A stretch of 64,000 nt of DNA from Candidatus Krumholzibacteriota bacterium (GTDB taxonomy: Bacteria; Krumholzibacteriota; Krumholzibacteriia; JAJRXK01). The position numbers were made by a program, and so were the translations under genes. The stretch spans positions 1 through 64,000 of the forward strand of contig JAJRXK010000111.1 in NCBI GenBank assembly GCA_024276305.1, written 5' to 3'. Every line of letters starts with the position of its first letter. Within the stretch, counting starts at the first letter, position 1. This document shows, one piece after another, positions 17,901 to 23,977 of this stretch. Under the pieces are notes generated by a model. The model had not been told where the DNA came from and did no database searches. It was given only the letters and a program-made list of their open reading frames with translations.

Positions 17901-18112
17901 TGGACATAGCGCAATTGGGGGTAGTGCTGGCGAATCTGCTCCATGGCATCTCCGCCCACGAAGACCACCTCGTCCACTCCCCCACCTTCGCTCAGCGCAT
18001 TGAGGAGCCAATCGAGGACCCGCCAGCCGGTGATTCCTTCCACCAGGCACTTCGGCGTGGTCGAACCGGATACCCGGATTCCCCGACCTGCTCCCAGAAG
18101 AATCGCCTTCAT
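14966..18112 (-). CDS. Cytidylyltransferase-glutamine kinase fusion (Cj1416/Cj1418-like)
   Basis: 1048 residues from MKAILLGAGRG. Residues 1-about 250 are a nucleotidyltransferase (GAGRGIRV with PKC, Lys21). Residues about 270-500 are the PEP-synthase/PPDK ATP-binding domain (AIRSSALTEDSATASQAGRY near 300). The C-terminus is the mobile phosphohistidine domain FGGANSHMTIRCAEFGLPAA with catalytic His1005. A PEP or pyruvate-binding barrel is absent, as in Campylobacter Cj1418, which phosphorylates the amide nitrogen of L-glutamine via phosphohistidine. The N-terminal domain would then join phosphoglutamine to CMP. Both steps on one chain would channel an unstable phosphoramidate. The start overlaps the previous stop (ATGA). 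An antibiotic kinase or other PEP-synthase-like kinase is the alternative, made less likely by the neighbours. Confidence 0.85.
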   Translation of the reverse strand: MKAILLGAGRGIRVSGSTTPKCLVEGITGWRVLDWLLNALSEGGGVDEVVFVGGDAMEQIRQHYPQLRYVHNPRWEEEHVLGSLFAAESEMDGAFYFSYSDIVYRPETVRSLRDCEADLAIVVDRSWKSRYEGRAEASLALAEKVVVSGNAVRWIGKRLPGGIAADGEFIGLAKFTERGARALRSVYHSLEEVYRDRPYQDRRNLRDGHLTDLLQEIVDQGGRVEVVWVEGDYAELDTARDLSHFVFGTKAETLERLRPHLTSARIEDGVRVQVAEWMQDRSGVATALAERFGGQPLAIRSSALTEDSATASQAGRYESVIGVESDDVDSIASAVQQVVDSYGRDGQNVANQVLIQPCLEEVVLSGVMMTRDLDTGADYLVIHYDAASGRTDSVTAGNSAETQVVKIRRDASSPPDDATLAALWTTAAELEAITGSDALDVEFAQTADGELHVLQVRPIATESSWTSVDAEAQSSSLAALRDFLDHRFSPWPKVGGQTTILGQMPDWNPAEMIGPFPRPLARSLYELLITDHTWRLGRSAIGYADPFPHALMVELASRPYIDVRLSANNLLPAHLDAGVRSRVVDAGLSRLRHRPQLHDKIEFEVFPTAWNFELDRVLKALEEEGLSCEDARRCERAVAEHTRELLRCGGSIMEGLLSRTSSLSEVHASLTEGAVSPALLARISELLALTIRDGTLPFATMARLAFVGTSLLRSLVAVEALRPRELEDFLTSVRTVSSEMLDELEAVRRGEASREAFLHRYCHLRPGSYDILSQRYDQDPGLYFPPPADGLGKGAEPATSERRSSAFVLSEESRRRIGERLEASPLQIGVDELFAFVAQAIRGREEAKFGFTHSLSAALELLAEFGDRHGLSRGEVAMLDIHDLLALCGRPFPSRLGDKLLRQVAEARIRRQSDAAILLGELLCGPEDLEIVRQPESRPNFVTSQSVSAPVVCIGPMEGETSVRSFDADLSGHIVLIESADPGYDWIFARSIAGLITRFGGANSHMTIRCAEFGLPAAIGCGAARFEACTRASSIELDCGQEQIHVLG

Positions 18113-18924
18113 GCCGACTCCCGGAGGGCGGGCCCACGCACCAACTCCCGCAGAGCCTGCCACTCAGTGCCGGCCGCGATGCGCTCGGCCACTCGTTGGT
18201 CCGCCAGAGAGTCGACCTCGGTCCACCCTCCGTGAATGGGAATGGCTTGGACCGCCACCCCCTCGCGGATGAGCCCCATCAGGAGGTCCGTGAGGTAGGC
18301 CTGTCCGAAGGTGCGGGAGGATCCGAAGGCCTTCTCGCCTCGGTCTTCGGCCTCCTTGGCTTCGACGAGAGCTCGGCGGAAGGTCTCGCATCCCGCCGGC
18401 GAAAGGCGGATCATTCCGATGTACTGCGCGTCGATCTGATCGAGGCTGGTGGCGACCTGTCCCACTTCGAGGATCTCTCCGCCGGGACCCAGCCGCAGGG
18501 TCTCGGCATCGGCCAGGGGATCTTCCATGCGCTGACGCCAGAGTTGGTGCCAGTCGTGGTCGACCACCACCCCGATGGGCGCACTGCAGGCCTTGGCCGC
18601 GTCGACCACCGAAGGCTGGTAGAGCAGATCGGTGTAGGCGACGAGCAGATCTCCGCGCAACTCGTCGAGAGCACAGTAGAGGCTCTGCACCATGTTGGTG
18701 TGGTTCCAGTCCTCATTGTCGATGAGACGCAGGCCCCGACCTCGGATGCGGGTGCGACAGTAGCCCCGCACCACCACCACCTCCTTCACCCCCGCGGCGC
18801 GCAGAGCTTCGAGTTGCCAGCTGAGCAGGGCGGCTCCCCCCACTTCGACCATGCACTTGGGCCGGTCGTCGGTCAGGGGGGAAAGTCGTCGACCGCGGCC
18901 GGCGGCCAGGAGAATTGCCTTCAT
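18109..18924 (-). CDS. Nucleotidyltransferase (Cj1416/phosphocholine cytidylyltransferase-like)
   Basis: 271 residues from MKAILLAAGRGRRLSPLTDD. It has the nucleotide-binding loop AAGRGRRL (7-14) and PKCMVE (Lys23), then NHTNMVQSLYCA and the metal-site region AYTDLLY, typical of cytidylyl/uridylyl transferases such as LicC and Cj1416. It resembles the N-terminal domain of the next gene, so the operon carries two related domains. One may activate phosphoglutamine and the other a second phosphorylated compound (a phosphocholine- or polyol-phosphate-like molecule), or one may be redundant. First gene of the operon; its stop overlaps the fusion gene start by 4 bases. Confidence 0.83.
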   Translation of the reverse strand: MKAILLAAGRGRRLSPLTDDRPKCMVEVGGAALLSWQLEALRAAGVKEVVVVRGYCRTRIRGRGLRLIDNEDWNHTNMVQSLYCALDELRGDLLVAYTDLLYQPSVVDAAKACSAPIGVVVDHDWHQLWRQRMEDPLADAETLRLGPGGEILEVGQVATSLDQIDAQYIGMIRLSPAGCETFRRALVEAKEAEDRGEKAFGSSRTFGQAYLTDLLMGLIREGVAVQAIPIHGGWTEVDSLADQRVAERIAAGTEWQALRELVRGPALRESA

Positions 18925-18989
18925 GGGGGCGCTCCCACTGCGAGAATGTCGAGGCGGGTCCGCCCCGGTAGCGCAAGGGAAGTGCCGTC

Positions 18990-19035
18990 TTGTCTTTGAT
19001 ATAACAGCAATTACGACAATGAGTTGTGGCTAGCG
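18990..19035 (-). promoter_or_regulatory. AT-rich promoter-like segment of the phosphoramidate-like operon
   Basis: A short AT-rich island in GC-rich DNA lies about 70-100 bases before the first gene. On the minus strand it contains TATATC (19003-18998), a likely -10, and TTGTCG (19019-19014), but their spacing is too short to pair. A clear -35 was not found. Confidence 0.3.
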
Positions 19036-19130
19036 ATCCGATCTCGGACTGGCGGAGGACTGTCCACCCTGGCCGAGCCCTGGTCGGCCCCTCGTCCGCG
19101 GCCGCGGCAGGGAATGCCCCCCAAACGAAC

Positions 19131-19154
19131 GGCCCGCCCCACGAGGGGCGGGCC
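19131..19154 (-). terminator. Terminator of the Cys-rich secreted protein gene
   Basis: Perfect 10-bp stem GGCCCGCCCC / GGGGCGGGCC with an ACGA loop, followed on the minus strand by GTTCGTTT. It lies 36 bases after the stop at 19190. Confidence 0.75.
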
Positions 19155-19189
19155 GAAGGCACCTGGGCAGGGCCTAGGTCTGTTTCGAT

Positions 19190-19729
19190 CTACTCTTCGC
19201 CGGCCTCGTCGCCGGTCGAGGTCGCCACTGCGAACTGAGCCTCGTACTTGTCGAGAGCCGCTTCGTCCTTGGCGGTGACCAGGATCATCACTCCGTGCTC
19301 GGTCTTGGCCATCTCGGTGGTCAGGCTCTCATCGGCAGCCATGCCCTGAGCGAGAGGACAGGCAAAGGCGGAGATGCCCTCTTCGGCGCTGGCCTGGAGC
19401 ATCGCCGTCGATTTCTCGCAGGAACCGGTGTAGAACACGGCGAGTGCGCCCGAAGGCATCCGCACCGTCTCCACCTGGATGGCCTGGGTCCAAGATGCCG
19501 CTTCGGCGTCGCCCGCCTTGCACGAAGCTCCCGCGGTCTTCACCGCGGCCTTCGAGGCACAACTACTCGCGGTGGTGGCAGCCGCAGCACTGACCTCGGC
19601 CTTCGCGGAGCAACCCGCGTGCTCCGACGCCGAGGCGTTCTTGGCATTCTTGCCGTCACAGGCGAGGGCCAAACTCGCGGTGGCCAACACAAAGATTGTA
19701 GAGAGAGCGATGGTCTTCAAAATGCGCAT
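19190..19729 (-). CDS. Small secreted Cys- and Ala-rich protein
   Basis: 179 residues. A clear signal peptide (MRILKTIALSTIFVLATASL) is cleaved near ALA-CDGK. The mature N-terminal half (to about 75) is Ala/Lys/Ser-rich and carries five cysteines spaced along it; the second half looks globular (VRMPSGALAVFYTGSCEKST, GVMILVTAKDEAALDKYEAQ) and ends in an acidic tail. I do not recognise a family. The scattered cysteines suggest metal or redox handling in the periplasm, and the promoter layout points the same way, but no function is shown. It has its own promoter and terminator. Confidence 0.75.
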   Translation of the reverse strand: MRILKTIALSTIFVLATASLALACDGKNAKNASASEHAGCSAKAEVSAAAATTASSCASKAAVKTAGASCKAGDAEAASWTQAIQVETVRMPSGALAVFYTGSCEKSTAMLQASAEEGISAFACPLAQGMAADESLTTEMAKTEHGVMILVTAKDEAALDKYEAQFAVATSTGDEAGEE

Positions 19730-19812
19730 TCGAAAAAACCTTCCGATGGTAGGGGGACACGGGGGTCCTCAGAACCAGGGTGAGTGCGATAGTGCACCCG
19801 CATCATATGGGG

Positions 19813-19844
19813 AGTATACGCACAATCCGGGCCCGGGATGTCAA
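19813..19844 (-). promoter_or_regulatory. Long-spacer (MerR-type) promoter with palindrome
   Basis: On the minus strand a consensus -35 TTGACA (19844-19839) and a near-consensus -10 TATACT (19818-19813) are separated by 20 bases instead of 17. The spacer contains the perfect palindrome CCGGGCCCGG. An over-long spacer with a dyad inside is the hallmark of MerR-family controlled promoters. The dyad is off-centre by about 3 bases and no merR-like gene is in the window. Confidence 0.5.
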
Positions 19845-19886
19845 AGGATCGTCACAGAGTGGCCCGACGGGCGTCGACTCCCTCAA

Positions 19887-20636
19887 CTAGTTGGACGACA
19901 ATACCTTGGATTGACGTCGGGCCACCACGAGATGAGAAATCCCCGCCGTCTGAGGCCGAAGCAGGACCTGGGAGCCGAATCCGGAGCGCTCCAGGGCCTC
20001 CACGAAGGCCCGAGGGCTGACGAAGCGCCCCATCGATTGGGGCAAGTAGCGGTAGGCGTCGGGAGACTGCCCGAAGAGTCGTCCCAACAGGGGGACGATC
20101 TGCGAGAGGTAGAAGCGAATCGGCGCTTCCATCCATCCTCGTTCGACGTGGAAGAATTCGAGCACCAGGAGTTGTCCGCCGGGGCGGAGAACCCGCGAAA
20201 TCTCTCGCAGGCCCTTGTCCAAGTCGCCCAGATTGCGGAGTCCGAAGCCCACCATCACCGCGTCGAAGGACTCGTCCTCGAAGGGCAAGCACTGGGTGTC
20301 GGCCGCCAGAATCTGGACCTCCCGATCCAGCCCATTCGACGCCACCCCCGCCCGGAGCATGGGCTCGCAGAAGTCCGAAGCGACCCATCGCTGCCCCTTC
20401 CCCGACCTCTTCGCGGTCAGGATGAGTTCCCCCGTACCGCAGCAGGCGTCCAGGAGATCCTGGGCCTGGTCATCGATCTGCGCGGCGAGGGCGCGACGCC
20501 ATCCGGCGTCGAAACCGAAGCTCAGCAGGCCATTCATGCGGTCGTAGACCCCCGCGATGCCCGAGAACATCTCGCGAATCTGGCGATCGTGGACCGCCGC
20601 TTGCTGACCGGTGGTATTTCGAGGAGAGAGGGCCAT
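19887..20636 (-). CDS. ubiE: Demethylmenaquinone/ubiquinone C-methyltransferase
   Basis: 249 residues from MALSPRNTTGQQAAVHDRQI (ATG 20636); the longer frame is a shadow. It has the UbiE family signatures: N-terminal MFSGIAGVYDRMNGLLSFG, SAM motif LLDACCGTGE and GFGLRNLGDLDKGLREISRVL followed by PGGQLLVLEF. The enzyme transfers a methyl group from SAM to the quinone ring in menaquinone (or ubiquinone) synthesis, on the cytoplasmic side of the membrane. It stands alone, divergent from the methyltransferase gene with only about 70 bases between. Confidence 0.9.
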   Translation of the reverse strand: MALSPRNTTGQQAAVHDRQIREMFSGIAGVYDRMNGLLSFGFDAGWRRALAAQIDDQAQDLLDACCGTGELILTAKRSGKGQRWVASDFCEPMLRAGVASNGLDREVQILAADTQCLPFEDESFDAVMVGFGLRNLGDLDKGLREISRVLRPGGQLLVLEFFHVERGWMEAPIRFYLSQIVPLLGRLFGQSPDAYRYLPQSMGRFVSPRAFVEALERSGFGSQVLLRPQTAGISHLVVARRQSKVLSSN

Positions 20637-20705
20637 GGTCTGCGCATGGTAGCCCCTGCGGCGGAAAGACGCCATGCGTGGTCTTTCGAGGCGACTCCGA
20701 CTAGA

Positions 20706-21695
20706 ATGCGGCGGATGTTGAATCAGGAGATCGAGGTACTGCCCCCCCCGCACGTGCGCAACCGCTTCCACCACGGAGCCGGCGTGCTCATCCTTGCGCT
20801 CAACGCCATTCGCCATCGGATCCGAGGTTATCGGACTCCCCGCCCCCGCGGCACCTCGAGGTTGAAGGCGGCCCTGGGTTACGACCGCGCGGTCTTCGAC
20901 AACTGGCAGAGCCACTACCTGGACTACTTTCCCCACGGCGGGGGCTTCGAGAATCGCCAAGTCCTCGAGATCGGGCCGGGGCCGGATCTCGGGACCGGAC
21001 TGCTCTGCCTCGCCGCGGGGGCCGCAAGCTATACCGCCGTCGACGCCCATCGGCTGGTCACCCCCCGCACCGGCGGAGTGCACGCGGATCTGGCCACGCT
21101 CATCGCTTCCGATTTTGCCCACGGACACGAAAGGCTCGAACTCCAGGCCCGACTGCTCCACGCGGTCGAAGCCCTGCACGCCGATCAGGAGGGCCCGCTG
21201 CGCTACCACCACCTTCCGGACTTCGACCTGAGTCCTCTCGCCGGTCAGGACTTCGATCTGGTGCTCAGCCATTCCGCCTTCGAACACCTCACCCATCCCC
21301 GGCGCACCTTGCACCAACTCAGCTCCGTGATCAGCGAGCGTGCTCATCTCGTGGCCGAGATCGACCTCCAGACTCACACCCGATGGATCCGAGACGTCGA
21401 CCCTCTCAATATCTACCGCTATCGTAGCCCGCTCTACGATGGCTTCCGCTTCTCGGGATCGCCCAACCGCTTCCGTCCCGACGAGTATTTGGAGACCCTC
21501 GAATCGGAGAATTGGGTAGACTTGAGGATCTATCCCCAACGGGTGCTCGACCCCGAATACGTCGCACGGATCGAACCGAGCCTCGACCCCGCCTTTCGCG
21601 GAGATCTCGAGCACCTGGGGTGGATGACCATCGTGCTCTGCGCCTCTCGGAAGGGCGAACGGAGCTGGAAGAAGCCCGAAGAGAGCGCATCGTGA
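20706..21695 (+). CDS. SAM-dependent class I methyltransferase
   Basis: 329 residues from ATG 20706 (MRRMLNQEIEVL); ATG 20715 is nearly as likely, since neither has a clear ribosome site and TAGAAT at 20702 looks like a -10. Motif I reads VLEIGPGPDLGTGL, followed by VDAHRLV; the later LVLSHSAFEHLTHP segment matches the motif 4 region of class I methyltransferases. The substrate is unknown. The stop overlaps a GTG start of a glycosyltransferase-like membrane protein, so it may methylate a glycan or its precursor. First gene of a long plus-strand run. Confidence 0.75.
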   Translation: MRRMLNQEIEVLPPPHVRNRFHHGAGVLILALNAIRHRIRGYRTPRPRGTSRLKAALGYDRAVFDNWQSHYLDYFPHGGGFENRQVLEIGPGPDLGTGLLCLAAGAASYTAVDAHRLVTPRTGGVHADLATLIASDFAHGHERLELQARLLHAVEALHADQEGPLRYHHLPDFDLSPLAGQDFDLVLSHSAFEHLTHPRRTLHQLSSVISERAHLVAEIDLQTHTRWIRDVDPLNIYRYRSPLYDGFRFSGSPNRFRPDEYLETLESENWVDLRIYPQRVLDPEYVARIEPSLDPAFRGDLEHLGWMTIVLCASRKGERSWKKPEESAS

Positions 21696-22984
21696 ATTCT
21701 GTCACCGACCCCCGAACGCCTCCCCCGGTCCGCATTTCGAGACTGCGGCTACTGATGGCCTTCCTCGGCTTTCTCGCCCTCTCCCTGGCCTTCTACCACG
21801 ACGCTCTGGACAACGACTTCTGGCACGCCGAGGACTACGAGGTCATCCAGAAGGTGCAAGACATCTCCCACAACGCTTCGCGCATCTGGAATCCGGACAT
21901 CAGCGGACGCCATCATCCCGTACCCCTGGCCCTCTTCTACTGGGAGTACTCGCGCTTCGGACTGAACGCGACCGGTTGGTACCTGACGAACCTGGTTCTC
22001 CACGCCTTCAATGCCTGGCTGGTCTTCTGGATGGTGATCGCGCTGCTGCCCGATCGCAGAATCGCGGTTCTCGCGGGGATCCTCTTCACGGTCGGAGTGG
22101 GGAGCTACGGCAAGGCGGTGCTCTTCGCGGCGGGATCGGAGAATCTGCTCATCACTTCGCTCTACTTGCTGGTGCTGAATCTCTACATCCGCAACGATCT
22201 CTTCGGACACGGAAGGGTGCTGAGTTTCCGCTACGCCATGGTGTTGCTGCTCTTCGTACTGGTCAGCCTTGCCAAGCCCACGGCCTTCAGCCTCCTGGGA
22301 GGCATCATGGCCTACAAGATCTTCTTCCGGGGAGAGAGAGGACGAGGGAGGGCCCTGCTGGAACCCCACTTGGTCATCCTCCTTCTGACCGCCCTCGCCT
22401 TCTATGTCGCAAGGCAGAGCACCGGGGTCGTGGATCTGACCCTGGACATGGCAGGGTCCAATCCCTTCGACTTCGCGGTGGCGGTGGTGAGGAACATGAT
22501 CGCCTACCTCACCCACATGTTCTTCCCCATTCACTTCTCCCGATTGGTGGAGGCTTCCCATCCCTTGGTGAAAACCATCTACTCCACCGCGCCGGTGGTC
22601 CGAGTGGTGGTGGGGTTGTCGGTGATCAGTTACAGCCTCTTCGGATTCGTCTTCGGCAACCGCACGCTCCGCTTCTTCCTCTCCTGGACCTTCATCAGCG
22701 TGTTGCCCTATTGCATGATCCGCTTTCCGGCGGATTGGCTGAACATCCGTTATCTCTACCAAGTATCCATCGGCTTCGTCTTTCTCATGGCCGCGGGAAC
22801 GATCCTCTCCATCGACCTGCTCCACCGGCGTCGGTGGAGACGCTTCGTTCCCATGCTCGTGCCCCTCGCCTTCGTGGTCCTCTCGGCCTACATCACCCAG
22901 AAGCTCGACCACAAGTACGAAGCCCAGGCCCAGTGGCCCTCCAGCCAGCAGGAACGCGCGGCTCTGGAGCGACGGGCCCACTGA
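21692..22984 (+). CDS. Multi-spanning GT-C-like membrane protein
   Basis: 430 residues from GTG 21692, which overlaps the methyltransferase stop (GTGA) and follows GAAGAGAG. The first loop after helix 1 has the acidic pattern DALDNDFWHAEDYE seen in GT-C glycosyltransferases (PMT/ArnT-like and related TPR-linked families). About ten hydrophobic helices follow. GT-C enzymes move sugars from polyprenyl-phosphate carriers to proteins or glycans on the outer face of the membrane. The family is inferred from topology and the acidic loop; the donor and acceptor are unknown. A second protein of the same general kind lies at 27660. Confidence 0.65.
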   Translation: MNSVTDPRTPPPVRISRLRLLMAFLGFLALSLAFYHDALDNDFWHAEDYEVIQKVQDISHNASRIWNPDISGRHHPVPLALFYWEYSRFGLNATGWYLTNLVLHAFNAWLVFWMVIALLPDRRIAVLAGILFTVGVGSYGKAVLFAAGSENLLITSLYLLVLNLYIRNDLFGHGRVLSFRYAMVLLLFVLVSLAKPTAFSLLGGIMAYKIFFRGERGRGRALLEPHLVILLLTALAFYVARQSTGVVDLTLDMAGSNPFDFAVAVVRNMIAYLTHMFFPIHFSRLVEASHPLVKTIYSTAPVVRVVVGLSVISYSLFGFVFGNRTLRFFLSWTFISVLPYCMIRFPADWLNIRYLYQVSIGFVFLMAAGTILSIDLLHRRRWRRFVPMLVPLAFVVLSAYITQKLDHKYEAQAQWPSSQQERAALERRAH

Positions 22985-23059
22985 CGGCACGAAGCATGCG
23001 CGGCGCGAGCTGGACTCTCTTGGCCATCCGCTACGGTGGAGGCCCCTGGAGCGGTGTAG

Positions 23060-23977
23060 ATGATTCGAATTGCAGGTCTGAAGAAGTCCTTCCAGGACGG
23101 AGATCAACGCCACGACGTGCTCTGTGGCGTGGATCTGGACATTGCTGCGGGTGATTTCGTTGCACTCGTGGGACGGAGCGGAAGCGGAAAGAGCACCCTC
23201 CTCCACTGCCTGGCGGGCATCGAATGCGCCGACGCGGGCACCATCCACATCGAAGAGGTCGAGATCACTTCCCTGGACGAGGCCGCGCGAACTCGTCTGC
23301 GCCGGGATCGCATCGGCATCGTCTTCCAGTTCTTCCACCTCCTTCCCGGACTGACGGTCCTCGAAAACGTGGAGCTGCCGGCCCAGCTTCGCGGGGACCG
23401 CTCCACCGAGCTGCGGGCCCGAGCCGAGGCCCTCCTCGAGGAAGTGCAGCTCGGAGAACGAAAGCTGCACTTTCCCGATCGCCTGAGCGGTGGAGAACAA
23501 CAACGAGTGGCGATCGCCCGAGCGCTCATCAACGACCCCGCTCTCATCCTGGCGGACGAGCCCACGGGAAACCTCGATGCCGAAACCGCGGACGCCATCC
23601 TCGACCTCTTTCGCAGGATTCGGGAGAAGCACGGAGTGACCATTCTGATGGTCACTCACAGCGCTGCCGCCGCCGCGGTGGCCACGAGGACCGCCAGATT
23701 GGTGGAGGGGATCATCGAAGGAGCGACTCCACCCCAGGTCATCGAAGGTACCGACGAAGGGGAAGGTGCCGACGAGATCGCCGAAGCAGTCGACGAAGCC
23801 ATCGACGAACCACCGGAGGAAGGCGCCGGCGAGGAGGCCGAGGAAGCGGAGACCCCCTCGACCTCGGACACTCCCGGCGGGGTGCGGGCCAGCGCCCGCG
23901 CCACCGAACTCCTGAACCATGCCGCGACCGGGACCGAGGACGCGACGGTGCCCGAGGACTCCGAGAAGGACTCATGA
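23060..23977 (+). CDS. LolD/MacB-type ABC transporter ATPase with acidic tail
   Basis: 305 residues. It has Walker [10 protein letters not shown] (38-46), signature [15 protein letters not shown] and Walker [10 protein letters not shown], the LolD/MacB/FtsE type. These ATPases drive mechanotransmission permeases that release lipoproteins or export substrates from the inner membrane. The usual length is about 230 residues; here about 75 more follow, a Glu/Asp/Ala-rich low-complexity tail ([16 protein letters not shown] and similar) that does not resemble the family. The stop overlaps the permease start (ATGA), so the two form one transporter with AttH. Confidence 0.9.
   Translation: MIRIAGLKKSFQDGDQRHDVLCGVDLDIAAGDFVALVGRSGSGKSTLLHCLAGIECADAGTIHIEEVEITSLDEAARTRLRRDRIGIVFQFFHLLPGLTVLENVELPAQLRGDRSTELRARAEALLEEVQLGERKLHFPDRLSGGEQQRVAIARALINDPALILADEPTGNLDAETADAILDLFRRIREKHGVTILMVTHSAAAAAVATRTARLVEGIIEGATPPQVIEGTDEGEGADEIAEAVDEAIDEPPEEGAGEEAEEAETPSTSDTPGGVRASARATELLNHAATGTEDATVPEDSEKDS

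Noticed and set aside
19479-20705. N-terminal extension of the methyltransferase frame
   Set aside because: It crosses the secreted Cys-rich gene and ubiE on the opposite strand; the methyltransferase homology starts near 20706.
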